A stretch of DNA of 64,000 nucleotides from Nocardioides luti. GTDB lineage: Bacteria > Actinomycetota > Actinomycetes > Propionibacteriales > Nocardioidaceae. How positions within the stretch are numbered: the first letter of the stretch is position 1; each line of letters begins with the position of its first letter. The position numbers and the translations under genes are program-made. The DNA is taken from contig NZ_JACKXE010000001.1 of the NCBI RefSeq assembly GCF_014212315.1, forward strand, positions 3,410,001 to 3,474,000, given 5' to 3'. The notes beneath the pieces are model-generated. The model worked only from the letters and a program-made list of their open reading frames with translations. It did not search any database and had not been told where the DNA came from. Below are positions 43,178-51,225 of the stretch, piece by piece.

Positions 43178-44450
43178 CGCCGTCGAGGTGATCCTCGCGA
43201 AGCGCGACCGCGCCGAGCTGAGCGACAGCCAGATCGACTGGGTGATCGACGCCTACACGCGCGGCGAGGTCGACGACGCGCAGATGTCGGCCCTGGCGAT
43301 GGCGATCCTGCTCAACGGGATGGACCGCCGCGAGATCGCCCGCTGGACCGCCGCGATGATCGCGTCGGGGGAGCGGATGGACTTCTCCACGCTGTCCCGG
43401 CCGACCGCCGACAAGCACTCGACCGGTGGGGTGGGCGACAAGATCACCCTGCCGCTGGCGCCCCTCGTGGCGGCCTGCGGCGTCGCGGTGCCGCAGCTGT
43501 CCGGGCGCGGCCTGGGCCACACCGGCGGCACGCTCGACAAGCTCGAGTCGATCCCCGGCTGGCGGGCGGCGCTGTCGAACGACGAGATGTTCGCCCAGCT
43601 CGAGTCGGTCGGCGCGGTCATCTGCGCGGCCGGCGACGGCCTCGCGCCCGCGGACAAGAAGCTCTACGCCCTGCGCGACGTGACCGGCACCGTCGAGGCG
43701 ATCCCGCTGATCGCGTCCTCGATCATGTCCAAGAAGATCGCCGAGGGCACCGGCTCGCTGGTCCTCGACGTCAAGGTCGGCACCGGCGCCTTCATGAAGT
43801 CCGTCGAGTCCGCCCGCGAGCTCGCCGCGACGATGGTGGGGCTCGGCCAGGACGCCGGCGTCCACACGGTCGCCCTGCTCACCGACATGTCCACGCCGCT
43901 CGGCCTGACCGCCGGCAACGCGATCGAGGTCGCCGAGTCGGTCGAGGTGCTCGCCGGAGGCGGTCCCGCCGACGTGGTCGAGCTGACGCTGGCCCTGGCC
44001 CGCGAGATGCTCGCCGGCGCCGGGGTCACCGACGTCGACCCGGCCGAGGTGCTCGCCTCCGGACGCGCCATGGACACCTGGAAGGCCATGGTCCGCGCCC
44101 AGGACGGCGACCCCGACGCCGACCTCCCGGTCGCCCACGAGTCCCACGTCGTGACCGCCCCCGCCACCGGGGTGCTGACCCGCCTCGACGCCATGGCCGT
44201 CGGCATGGCCGCCTGGCGCCTCGGCGCCGGCCGCGCCAAGGCCGGGGCCTCCGTCCAGGCCGGCGCCGGTGTCGTCTGGCACGCCCGGCCCGGGGACGCC
44301 GTCACCGAGGGCGCGCCGCTGTTCACGCTGCTCACCGACGAGCCGGACCGCTTCGAGCGCGCCCTCGACTCGCTCGAGGGCGGCTACGACGTCGCGGCCG
44401 CAGGGACGGCGTACACCCCCGACCCGCTGGTCATCGACCGGATCGGCTGA
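43170..44450 (+). CDS. deoA: Thymidine phosphorylase
   Basis: A 426-aa pyrimidine-nucleoside phosphorylase that splits thymidine or deoxyuridine with phosphate into base and deoxyribose-1-phosphate. The phosphate-binding signature KHSTGGVGDKITL and the downstream SGRGLGHTGGTLDKLESIPG are intact, followed by the C-terminal domain with GAGVVWHARPGDAV. Length is typical. ATG 43170 lies eight bases inside the P450 gene, with GGAGGAA upstream. Its product feeds the deoC branch encoded further right. Confidence 0.95.
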   Translation: MHDAVEVILAKRDRAELSDSQIDWVIDAYTRGEVDDAQMSALAMAILLNGMDRREIARWTAAMIASGERMDFSTLSRPTADKHSTGGVGDKITLPLAPLVAACGVAVPQLSGRGLGHTGGTLDKLESIPGWRAALSNDEMFAQLESVGAVICAAGDGLAPADKKLYALRDVTGTVEAIPLIASSIMSKKIAEGTGSLVLDVKVGTGAFMKSVESARELAATMVGLGQDAGVHTVALLTDMSTPLGLTAGNAIEVAESVEVLAGGGPADVVELTLALAREMLAGAGVTDVDPAEVLASGRAMDTWKAMVRAQDGDPDADLPVAHESHVVTAPATGVLTRLDAMAVGMAAWRLGAGRAKAGASVQAGAGVVWHARPGDAVTEGAPLFTLLTDEPDRFERALDSLEGGYDVAAAGTAYTPDPLVIDRIG

Positions 44451-44492
44451 GGCTCGGGGGCGGGCGTCCGGCCGCCGGCGCCTCCGCCCCGC

Positions 44493-44879
44493 TCACTGCC
44501 AGGTGCTGATCGTCCCGAACGCGAGCCCGTCGGCGACCGGCCGTGCCAGGTGCGGGTCGTCGAGGCCGCAGCGCCGGCACGCGCGGTAGGGGTGCCCGTC
44601 CGAGGTCCGGAGCACCCGCCAGCGGTGCCGCAGGCCGAGCAGGCACCCGAGCGGGGGGTCCGGGTGGCCCCGGTGCGCGGCAGCCGCGGCGAGCACCGCC
44701 AGGCGCAAGGGCCACGCGGCCACGAGCAGCCGCAGGGCGTGCCCCGGCCGCCGGGACGCCGGCAGCTCGGCGAGCTCGGAGGCGAACTCGGCGCGGTAGC
44801 GGTCCCGGGCGTACGACGGCACGAGCAGCGCCGCCAGCCCGCTGATCGCGGCGCTCGGCCCGCGCGTCCGGCGGCTCAC
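44493..44879 (-). CDS. PadR-linked hypothetical protein
   Basis: A 128-aa protein with a GTG start overlapping the PadR stop by four bases. It contains a charged helix (SYARDRYRAEFASELAELP), a hydrophobic stretch (LLVAAWPLRLAVLAAAAAH), an Arg-rich segment, and a late CRRC pair that could bind metal or form a disulfide. Small proteins of this kind often follow PadR genes in actinobacteria. Location (membrane-associated or soluble) is not clear. Function unknown. Confidence 0.6.
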   Translation of the reverse strand: MSRRTRGPSAAISGLAALLVPSYARDRYRAEFASELAELPASRRPGHALRLLVAAWPLRLAVLAAAAAHRGHPDPPLGCLLGLRHRWRVLRTSDGHPYRACRRCGLDDPHLARPVADGLAFGTISTWQ

Positions 44880-45208
44880 GACGTACCACCCAACGCGCCC
44901 GGCGCCAGCCCGAGCCGGGGCCGTCGTCGTGCGGCGTCCGCCGCAGCCAGCCGGGCCGCGGCCCGGGCGCGGCCCTCGTCGGTGAGGCGGTAGTACCGCC
45001 GGGCGGGCCGCCCGGCCGCCGCCGGGTCGACGTCCTCCCACTGCGAGACCACCCACCCGCTGCCCTCGAGCCGGGCCAGGATCGGGTGCACCGTGCCGCT
45101 GGGCAGCCCGGCCACCTCCCCGATCTCGAGGCCGTACCGCGCCGTGTCTGGGTCCTCCAGCAGCGCGGCGAGGACCAGCCGGGTCGGGATCGTGAGGCGA
45201 GCCACCAT
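44876..45208 (-). CDS. PadR family transcriptional regulator
   Basis: A 110-aa winged-helix repressor. The helix-turn-helix and wing cover about residues 5-80: ARYGLEIGEVAGLPSGTVHPILARLEGSGWVVSQ then GRPARRYYRLTDEGRARAA, where the RRYYRLT strand is a PadR hallmark. The C-terminal helix is short, as in subfamily 2 members that dimerise through it. It probably represses its own operon in response to a ligand. The ATG lies at the expected transcription start of the candidate promoter, so the mRNA may be leaderless. Confidence 0.88.
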   Translation of the reverse strand: MVARLTIPTRLVLAALLEDPDTARYGLEIGEVAGLPSGTVHPILARLEGSGWVVSQWEDVDPAAAGRPARRYYRLTDEGRARAAARLAAADAARRRPRLGLAPGALGGTS

Positions 45209-45214
45209 GGTCTT

Positions 45215-45242
45215 ACTCTACCTAGGGTGGGGTGAGGTGCAA
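45215..45242 (-). promoter_or_regulatory. Candidate leaderless promoter of the PadR operon
   Basis: On the minus strand, TTGCAC (45242-45237) and TAGAGT (45220-45215) are 16 bp apart. The predicted transcription start falls at or within a base or two of the PadR ATG at 45208. The CCTAGG palindrome inside the spacer could be part of an operator. Read by eye. Confidence 0.4.
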
Positions 45243-45254
45243 GGGGTGAGCGGC

Positions 45255-45288
45255 GGGCAGTTTCACCGGGTACCCGGTGAAACTGCCC
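45255..45288. repeat. Perfect 34-bp palindrome with no loop
   Basis: The left half GGGCAGTTTCACCGGGT (45255-45271) is followed immediately by its exact reverse complement (45272-45288). It lies between the PadR promoter and the end of the MaoC gene. Transcribed from either side it would form a long hairpin, so it could terminate the leftward MaoC transcript before the PadR promoter. As DNA it is a cruciform candidate. Confidence 0.85.
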
Positions 45289-45300
45289 CACGGTCCAGCC

Positions 45301-45753
45301 TCAGGGCAGCAGCAGCACGACGCTCTCGGCGACGCAGGCGGGCTTGTCCTGGCCCTCGATCTCGACGACGTGCTTGAGCGTGAGCTGCTTGCCGGCGGGC
45401 AGGTCGGTGACCTCGCCGACGGAGATGGTGGAGCGGATGCGGGAGCCCACGCGGACCGGGTTCGGGAAGCGGACCTTGTTGACGCCGTAGTTCAGCTTGG
45501 CGCCGGGGGTCTCCAGCGCGAAGACGGTGCTGCCGAGCCACGGGACCAGCGACAGGGTGAGGTAGCCGTGCGCGATGGTGCCGCCGAACGGGCCGTCGGC
45601 CGCGCGCTCGACGTCGACGTGGATCCACTGGTGGTCGCCGGTGGCCTCGGCGAACTGGTCGACGCGCTCCTGCTCGATCGTCACCCACTCGGAGGTGCCG
45701 AGCTCCTCGCCGGCTGCTGCGGCGATCTCGTCCAGGGTCGTGAAGGTGCGCAT
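45301..45753 (-). CDS. MaoC family (R)-specific enoyl-CoA hydratase-like protein
   Basis: A 150-aa hot-dog-fold protein. The hydratase-2 motif is present: Asp in FAEATGDHQWIHVD, His in the same segment, and GGTIAHGYLTLSL. Such proteins hydrate 2-enoyl-CoA. The match is closest to the small NodN/MaoC-like group. It is divergent from adenosine deaminase (65 bp between starts) and ends at the 34-bp palindrome. ATG at 45753. Its acyl-CoA substrate is unknown and it has no obvious link to nucleoside salvage. Confidence 0.88.
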   Translation of the reverse strand: MRTFTTLDEIAAAAGEELGTSEWVTIEQERVDQFAEATGDHQWIHVDVERAADGPFGGTIAHGYLTLSLVPWLGSTVFALETPGAKLNYGVNKVRFPNPVRVGSRIRSTISVGEVTDLPAGKQLTLKHVVEIEGQDKPACVAESVVLLLP

Positions 45754-45818
45754 GCATCGCTCCTCGTGTGTCGGTCGCCGACGGCGACGCGGGCGGAAGG
45801 TGCTGACAGGATGGCGGC

Positions 45819-46916
45819 ATGACCGCCACGACGGACGCTACCGTCCCCACCCGCGACCAGGTGCTCAGGGCGCCGAAGGTGCTGCTGCACGACCACCTCG
45901 ACGGAGGCCTGCGGCCGCAGACGATCATCGACCTCGCGGCCGAGTGCGGGCACCCGCTGCCGGCCGACGACGCGGACGCGCTGGCCGCGTGGTTCGCCGA
46001 GTCCGCGGACTCCGGCTCGCTGGTCCGCTACCTCGAGACGTTCGACCACACGGTGGCCGTCATGCAGTCCGGACCGGCCATCGCCCGGGTCGCCCGCGAG
46101 TGCGTGGAGGACCTCGCCGCCGACGGGGTGGTGTACGCCGAGATCCGCTACGCCCCCGAGCAGCACGTCGAGGGCGGCCTCACGCTGGACGAGGTCGTCG
46201 CGGCGGTGCAGCAGGGCTTCGACGAGGCCACGGCGGCCGCGGGCGGGCGGATCGTCGTACGCCAGCTGCTCACCGCCATGCGCCACCAGGCGCGCTCGAT
46301 GGAGATCGCGGAGCTCGCGGTCGCCTGGCGCGGGCGCGGCGTCGCCGGCTTCGACATCGCGGGGGCGGAGGCGGGCTATCCGCCCACCCGGCACCTCGAC
46401 GCGTTCGAGTACCTCCAGCGCGAGAACTCCCACTTCACGATCCACGCGGGCGAGGCCTTCGGGCTGCCGTCGATCTGGCAGGCGATCCAGTGGTGCGGGG
46501 CCGACCGGCTCGGCCACGGCGTCCGCATCATCGACGACATCACCGTCGCCGACGACGGCTCGGTCGAGCTGGGCCGGCTCGCGGCGTACGTCCGCGACAA
46601 GCGGATCCCGCTCGAGATGTGCCCCGCCTCCAACATCCAGACCGGGGCGGCGGCCTCGATCGCCGAGCACCCGATCGGGCTGCTGACCCGGCTGCGGTTC
46701 CGCGTCACCGTCAACACCGACAACCGCCTGATGAGCGGCACCTCGATGACCGCGGAGATGTGGGCGCTGGTGGAGGCGTTCGGCTACACGCTCGACGACC
46801 TGCGCTGGTTCACCATCAACGCGATGAAGTCGGCCTTCCTGCCGTTCGACGAGCGCCTCGCGATCATCGACGGGGTCGTGAAGCCGGGGTACGCCGCGCT
46901 GGCGGCCGAAGGATGA
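45819..46916 (+). CDS. add: Adenosine deaminase
   Basis: A 365-aa zinc enzyme that deaminates adenosine and deoxyadenosine to inosine forms. Zinc ligands H24 and H26 lie in LLHDHLDGG, the catalytic Glu in HAGE (E212), the His in LGHGVR and the Asp in NTDN (D301). In many family members the last motif is NTDDP; the Asn at 302 in place of the second Asp is a variation also seen in actinobacterial enzymes. Length is standard. It is followed 4 bp later by a DUF3592 gene. Its product feeds the purine nucleoside phosphorylase encoded at 58999. Confidence 0.93.
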   Translation: MTATTDATVPTRDQVLRAPKVLLHDHLDGGLRPQTIIDLAAECGHPLPADDADALAAWFAESADSGSLVRYLETFDHTVAVMQSGPAIARVARECVEDLAADGVVYAEIRYAPEQHVEGGLTLDEVVAAVQQGFDEATAAAGGRIVVRQLLTAMRHQARSMEIAELAVAWRGRGVAGFDIAGAEAGYPPTRHLDAFEYLQRENSHFTIHAGEAFGLPSIWQAIQWCGADRLGHGVRIIDDITVADDGSVELGRLAAYVRDKRIPLEMCPASNIQTGAAASIAEHPIGLLTRLRFRVTVNTDNRLMSGTSMTAEMWALVEAFGYTLDDLRWFTINAMKSAFLPFDERLAIIDGVVKPGYAALAAEG

Positions 46917-46920
46917 CCCG

Positions 46921-47394
46921 GTGACCGTCCACGTCCTGGCCTCCGCCCTGCTGCTGGGGGCGGGTGCCGTCTTCCTCCTCGGTGCGGGGCTGCTGTTCCT
47001 GCGCGGCCTGCGCCAGCGCCGCTTCGCGGCCGGCTTTCGGGCGAGCGCGGTCGAGGTGCTGGCCGAGGTGCTGTCGCTCGAGGCCAAGGACGTGAGCCTC
47101 ACGACGAACCCGGAGACGCTGTACTTCCCGGTGGTCTCCTTCACCACCGCCGAGGGCCGCGCGGTCACCGCCGAGTGCCTGACCGGCGTGCCGGCCCCGC
47201 CGCCCCCGGTGGGTCAGCAGGTCGCCGTCCGCTACGACCCGCAGCACCCCGAGCGCGTCGAGGTCCTCGACGACGCCGAGGGTCCGGTGAGCGCCGCGCT
47301 CACGTCGTTCCTCCTCGCCCGGGTCCTGCTCGGGCTCGCGGTCGCCATGCCGCTCGCCTGGCTGGTGCTGGTCTTCGTGGTGTGGACGTCCTGA
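46921..47394 (+). CDS. DUF3592 membrane protein
   Basis: A 157-aa protein with a transmembrane helix at each end (about 6-29 and 131-155) and a central beta-rich domain (about 40-120) with FPVVSFTTAEGRAVTAEC and VAVRYDPQHPERVEV, the pattern of DUF3592. GTG start 4 bp after adenosine deaminase, so co-transcribed. Function of the domain is unknown. The convergent gap after it contains a hairpin at 47432-47483. Confidence 0.78.
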   Translation: MTVHVLASALLLGAGAVFLLGAGLLFLRGLRQRRFAAGFRASAVEVLAEVLSLEAKDVSLTTNPETLYFPVVSFTTAEGRAVTAECLTGVPAPPPPVGQQVAVRYDPQHPERVEVLDDAEGPVSAALTSFLLARVLLGLAVAMPLAWLVLVFVVWTS

Positions 47395-47431
47395 CTCCTG
47401 GGTCCTGACGCCGCCCGCCGGCCGGCCGCGC

Positions 47432-47483
47432 CGGGACGTCCGACGATGTGGTCGTCCTGGCGACCAGTTCGCATGACGTCCCG
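47432..47483. terminator. Hairpin between convergent genes, GGGACGTC family
   Basis: CGGGACGTC (47432-47440) pairs with GACGTCCCG (47475-47483), and an inner TGGTCG/CGACCA stem forms within the loop. It lies between the DUF3592 gene and the oppositely oriented peptidase-like gene and shares its outer arms with the hairpins at 5497 and 6239. Confidence 0.6.
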
Positions 47484-47516
47484 CGTTCGCGCCGGGCGTC
47501 GGCCGGGCGAGGACGG

Positions 47517-48158
47517 TCAGGCCGGGACCACCACGCACCACGGACGGTCCCAGCCGGCCAGGCCGAGGCGGGCACCGGTGAAGGACGCCCGGTCGACGTC
47601 GACGAGCTGCCCGCGGGCGGGCTCGTAGCAGCGCAGCCGGCCCTCGACCGGGCCGAGCGCGAGGACGACATGGCGGGGCAGCCAGCGGTCGCCGACGTAC
47701 ACGGGGACAGGGCGACGGTCCCCGGTCACCGCGAGCAGCCGGTCGAAGACGCGTCCGCGGTCAGCCCCACCGGCACCACCGGGCCGCACCGGCCGGGCGA
47801 CGTACCGCACGGGCGGCAGGTCCGCGCCCCCGGTCGTCGACATCTGGTGCGCCACCGCCCACGGCGGCGTGCCGAGCGCGCGCGGCCACGGCACCTGCAG
47901 GTGCCCCGCGGCGTCGACGGCGCCGGTGACGCGGTGGTGCATGCCGAGCACCTCGTAGCGGAACCGCCCGGCCACGTCCCCGGCCAGCGTCACGCCGGTA
48001 CGGGGGTGGCGGCCGGTCGCGACCAGCTGGGCGTACGCCGGGTCGAGCAGCATCCGCGCGACCACCAGCACCGTGGCGCCGCACGAGCGCTGGTCGGGCT
48101 GGCGCAGGCGCTCGCGGAACGCGACGGCCGGCCAGTCGGGCTGGTCCGGGCCGCTCAC
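47517..48158 (-). CDS. Putative C39-like cysteine peptidase fold protein
   Basis: A 213-aa protein without a signal peptide. It has Q23-x-x-C26 in DQRSCGATVLVVARML, the pattern of the oxyanion Gln and nucleophile Cys in papain-like and C39 peptidases. H163 in PRHVVLALG and E179 in CYEPARGQLVDVD stand where C39-like proteins have His and Asp/Asn. A Pro/Gly/Arg-rich insert lies near 110-135. The assignment rests on motif order only. The GTG start overlaps the stop of the uridine-kinase-like gene (GTGA). Substrate unknown. Confidence 0.6.
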   Translation of the reverse strand: MSGPDQPDWPAVAFRERLRQPDQRSCGATVLVVARMLLDPAYAQLVATGRHPRTGVTLAGDVAGRFRYEVLGMHHRVTGAVDAAGHLQVPWPRALGTPPWAVAHQMSTTGGADLPPVRYVARPVRPGGAGGADRGRVFDRLLAVTGDRRPVPVYVGDRWLPRHVVLALGPVEGRLRCYEPARGQLVDVDRASFTGARLGLAGWDRPWCVVVPA

Positions 48159-48799
48159 GACCCGACGCCCGCCGAGCCGGCGGGGGAGCCGCCCGGCCGC
48201 GCCAGCGCCCGGATCGCCGCGAACGCCGCGTCCGGGGTGACCGGCTCGCAGCCCCGGGCGACCGCACCGGCCACCACCCGCCGCTGGTCGCGCAGCAGCG
48301 CCAGGCCGCGCCGCACCAGCACGAGCGGGGGCTTGCGGTGCTCGCGCAGGTCGCGGGTCAGCCGGCGCCAGAAGGTGACGACGGGGTGCTGGCGCACGCA
48401 GTACGCCGCGGCGAGCAGCCCGGCCTCCCGGCACGCAGGCACGACCTCCTGGGCGAAGATCCCCTCCGCGACGAACAGGTCGTGCCCGGCCAGGTCCAGC
48501 GTCCGGGAGCCGCAGCGTCCGTCCTGGGCGATCTCGTAGATCGGCACCTCGGCCCGGCCCGCACGGCACAGCTCCTCGAGCGTGGCCAGGGCGTCCTCGA
48601 GCAGCCACGACGCGGGCACGTCCCAGTCGACGATGCCGGCGTTGGCGCCCTCGGTGATCCGGGGCAGCGTCGGGTCGTCGCCGTTCTTGTAGAAGTCGTC
48701 GAGCCGCAGCACCGGCAAACCGGTGCGCTCCGCGAGTCGCGACTTGCCGGCCCCGGAGGGGCCGGCCAGGACGATCACCCGCGCGCGCATCCGGCCCAT
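48155..48799 (-). CDS. Uridine kinase-like P-loop protein
   Basis: A 214-aa P-loop kinase with Walker A VLAGPSGAGKSRLAER, the DDFY motif (LRLDDFYKNGDDPTLPRI) typical of uridine kinases, VDWDVPASW for nucleoside contact and a LID-like Arg-rich segment (FWRRLTRDLREHRK). It would phosphorylate uridine or cytidine to the monophosphate. Its position amid nucleoside genes supports this. ATG 48799 is chosen; ATG 48790 is possible. Not close enough to the Udk core group to be certain of substrate. Confidence 0.82.
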   Translation of the reverse strand: MGRMRARVIVLAGPSGAGKSRLAERTGLPVLRLDDFYKNGDDPTLPRITEGANAGIVDWDVPASWLLEDALATLEELCRAGRAEVPIYEIAQDGRCGSRTLDLAGHDLFVAEGIFAQEVVPACREAGLLAAAYCVRQHPVVTFWRRLTRDLREHRKPPLVLVRRGLALLRDQRRVVAGAVARGCEPVTPDAAFAAIRALARPGGSPAGSAGVGS

Positions 48800-48819
48800 T
48801 CTGCCCCCTGCGTCGTCAG

Positions 48820-48870
48820 TCTCGATACGCCGGTCGCGGCCTCCTGCGTCGGCCGCGCGGCTACTCGACC
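48820..48870. repeat. 51-bp intergenic repeat, copy 2
   Basis: Same length and ends as the element at 14574-14624 (TCTCGATACGCCGGTCGCG to CTACTCGACC). The central stem here is GCGGCC/GGCCGC instead of GCGTCC/GGACGC, so both arms changed together. It fills the 115-bp gap between the uridine-kinase-like start and the aldehyde dehydrogenase stop. Confidence 0.78.
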
Positions 48871-48914
48871 TGGGTGCTGGTCTCCCGCCCTCGCGAGCTC
48901 GGGCGGGAGGCACC

Positions 48915-49784
48915 TCACACCCCGATCGGGTGCCAGACCGTCTTCGTCTCGAGGAACGCCGTCATCGCGTCGGTGCCGGGGTCGGCGCTCCAGTCGGGCT
49001 CGGCGGCCGGCGCGCGACGGACGCGCTTGAGGTTGTCGGCCGCGGCCACCTCGAGCGACGTCGCGAGCTCGGTGTCGCCGGCGACGCCGGTGAGGTCGAT
49101 CGCGTTGACGTCCATGTGCGAGGCCAGCCACGGCGCGACGGTCGCCGCCGAGCCGGTGAGGATGTTGACGACGCCGCCGGGCAGGTCGGAGGTCGCGAGC
49201 ACCTCGGAGAAGGTCACGGCCGGCAGCGGACGGGCGTACGACGACACCACGACGACCGTGTTCCCGGTGACGATGGCCGGCGCGACCACGCTCACGAGAC
49301 CGAGCAGCGAGGAGTCCTGGGGGGCGAGGACGGCCACGACCCCGGTCGGCTCGGGCGTCGAGAGGTTGAAGAACGGCCCGGCGACGGGGTTGGCGCCCCC
49401 GACGACCTGGGTGATCTTGTCGGCCCAGCCGGCGTACCAGACGAGCCGGTCGATGGCCTCGTCGAGCACCTTCTCGGCGCGGGCGGCGCTCAGCCCCTCG
49501 GACTGGCGGACGGCGTCGACGAACTGCGGGCGACGGTCCTCCATGACCTCGGCGATGCGGTAGACGATCTGCGCGCGGTTGTACGCCGTACGCGAGGACC
49601 AGCCCCCGAAGGCCTTGCGGGCGGCGACGACCGCGTCGCGGGCGTCCTTGCGGGAGGCGAGTGCCGCGTTGGCCACGAACGCACCCTTCGAGTCGTGGAC
49701 GACGTAGGAGTAGCCGGACTCCGAGCGCGGGAAGGCGCCGCCGATGAACAGCTTGTAGGTCTTGCGGACGTCGATGCGGCTCAT
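48915..49784 (-). CDS. Aldehyde dehydrogenase family protein lacking the catalytic half
   Basis: A 289-aa protein that matches only the NAD-binding part of aldehyde dehydrogenases: KLFIGGAFPRSESGYSYVV, YAGWADKITQVVGGANPVAGP, NTVVVVSSYARPLPA and LPGGVVNILTGS. The Glu/Cys catalytic region and the C-terminal domain are absent, and even the Asn of the PWN loop is changed (LAPQDSSLL). The frame is intact, codon use is normal, and it is joined to the full-length enzyme by an ATGA overlap. It is therefore more likely a conserved partner subunit than a decaying gene. Confidence 0.8.
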   Translation of the reverse strand: MSRIDVRKTYKLFIGGAFPRSESGYSYVVHDSKGAFVANAALASRKDARDAVVAARKAFGGWSSRTAYNRAQIVYRIAEVMEDRRPQFVDAVRQSEGLSAARAEKVLDEAIDRLVWYAGWADKITQVVGGANPVAGPFFNLSTPEPTGVVAVLAPQDSSLLGLVSVVAPAIVTGNTVVVVSSYARPLPAVTFSEVLATSDLPGGVVNILTGSAATVAPWLASHMDVNAIDLTGVAGDTELATSLEVAAADNLKRVRRAPAAEPDWSADPGTDAMTAFLETKTVWHPIGV

Positions 49785-51220
49785 GCCGAGGCTCCCTTCA
49801 GGTAGGCCTCGAGGCCGTGGCGGCCACCCTCGCGGCCGTAGCCCGACTCCTTGTAGCCGCCGAAGGGGCTGGTCGGGTCGAACTTGTTGAACGTGTTAGC
49901 CCACACGACGCCGGCGCGGAGCTGATTGGCCATGTGCAGGATCAGCGACCCCTTGTCGGTCCAGACGCCGGCGGAGAGGCCGTACGGCGTGTTGTTGGCC
50001 TTCTCGACCGCCTCGGACGGCGTGCGGAAGGTCAGCACGGACAGCACGGGGCCGAAGATCTCCTCGCGGGCGATCCGGTGCGCCTGGGTGACGTTGGTGA
50101 AGATCGTCGGGGGGAACCAGAAGCCCCGCTCCGGGAGCTCGCAGGCGGGGGACCAGCGGCCCGCGCCCTCGGCCTCGCCGAGGTCGCTGAGCTCGGTGAT
50201 CCGGGCCAGCTGCTCGGCGGAGTTGATCGCCCCGATGTCGGTGTTCTTGTCGAGCGGGTCGCCGACGCGCAGGGTCGAGACCCGGCGCTTGAGCCGCTCG
50301 AGCACCTCGTCGGCGACGGACTCCTGCACGAGCAGGCGCGAGCCGGCGCAGCAGACGTGGCCCTGGTTGAAGAAGATGCCCGTCACGATGCCCTCGACCG
50401 CCTGGTCGATGGGGGCGTCGTCGAAGACGATGTTGGCGGCCTTGCCGCCGAGCTCGAGGGTGACCTTCTTGCTCGAGCCCGCGACGGCCTTGGCGATCGC
50501 GCGGCCGACGTCGGTGGACCCGGTGAAGGCGACCTTGTCGACGTCGGGGTGGGCGACCAGCGCGCGGCCGGTGTCACCGGCGCCGGTGACGATGTTGACG
50601 ACGCCCGGCGGGAGGTCGGCCTGCTGGCAGATCTCCGCGAAGAGCAGCGCGGTCAGCGGGGTGGTCTCGGCGGGCTTGAGCACGACGGTGTTGCCGCAGG
50701 CCAGGGCCGGGGCGATCTTCCACGCGAGCATCAGCAGCGGGAAGTTCCACGGGATGACCTGGCCGGCCACACCGAGGGGCGTGGTGCCGTAGCCGGAGTA
50801 CTCCAGCTTGTCGGCCCAGCCGGCGTAGTAGAAGAAGTGCGCCGCGGCCGTCGGGACGTCGACGTCGCGGGCCTCCTTGATCGGCTTGCCGTTGTCGATC
50901 GACTCCAGGACGGCGAGCTCGCGGCCGCGCTCCTGGATGATCCGGGCGATCCGGTAGAGGTACTTCGCGCGCTCGCGGCCAGGCATCCGGCCCCAGACGC
51001 GGGTGTGGGCGCGACGCGCGGCCTTCACGGCGAGGTCGACGTCGGCGTCGTCCGCCTCGGCGACCTCGGACAGCACCTCCTCGGTGGAGGGGCTGATGGT
51101 CTTGAAGGACGTGCCGTGGCCGTCGACGAACTCGCCGTTGACGAACAGGCCGTACGACGGCTTGATGTCGACGATCGCGCGCGACTCGGGGGCGGGGGCG
51201 TACTCGAAGGGGGAGCTCAT
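49781..51220 (-). CDS. Aldehyde dehydrogenase
   Basis: A 479-aa NAD(P)-dependent aldehyde dehydrogenase. QVIPWNFPLLML holds the catalytic Asn, TLELGGKAANIVF the general base Glu and FFNQGHVCCAGSRL the nucleophilic Cys. It should oxidise an aldehyde to the acid. It lies 5 bp after deoC, whose product is acetaldehyde, so acetaldehyde from deoxyribose breakdown is the likely substrate. The start ATG 51220 is well placed. Its end overlaps the truncated aldehyde dehydrogenase gene. Confidence 0.9.
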   Translation of the reverse strand: MSSPFEYAPAPESRAIVDIKPSYGLFVNGEFVDGHGTSFKTISPSTEEVLSEVAEADDADVDLAVKAARRAHTRVWGRMPGRERAKYLYRIARIIQERGRELAVLESIDNGKPIKEARDVDVPTAAAHFFYYAGWADKLEYSGYGTTPLGVAGQVIPWNFPLLMLAWKIAPALACGNTVVLKPAETTPLTALLFAEICQQADLPPGVVNIVTGAGDTGRALVAHPDVDKVAFTGSTDVGRAIAKAVAGSSKKVTLELGGKAANIVFDDAPIDQAVEGIVTGIFFNQGHVCCAGSRLLVQESVADEVLERLKRRVSTLRVGDPLDKNTDIGAINSAEQLARITELSDLGEAEGAGRWSPACELPERGFWFPPTIFTNVTQAHRIAREEIFGPVLSVLTFRTPSEAVEKANNTPYGLSAGVWTDKGSLILHMANQLRAGVVWANTFNKFDPTSPFGGYKESGYGREGGRHGLEAYLKGASA

Positions 51221-51225
51221 GGTGA

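Noticed and set aside
48915..49784. Truncated aldehyde dehydrogenase as a pseudogene
   Set aside because: The frame is intact, has normal codon use and is tied by ATGA overlap to the full enzyme, so a functional short subunit is more likely.
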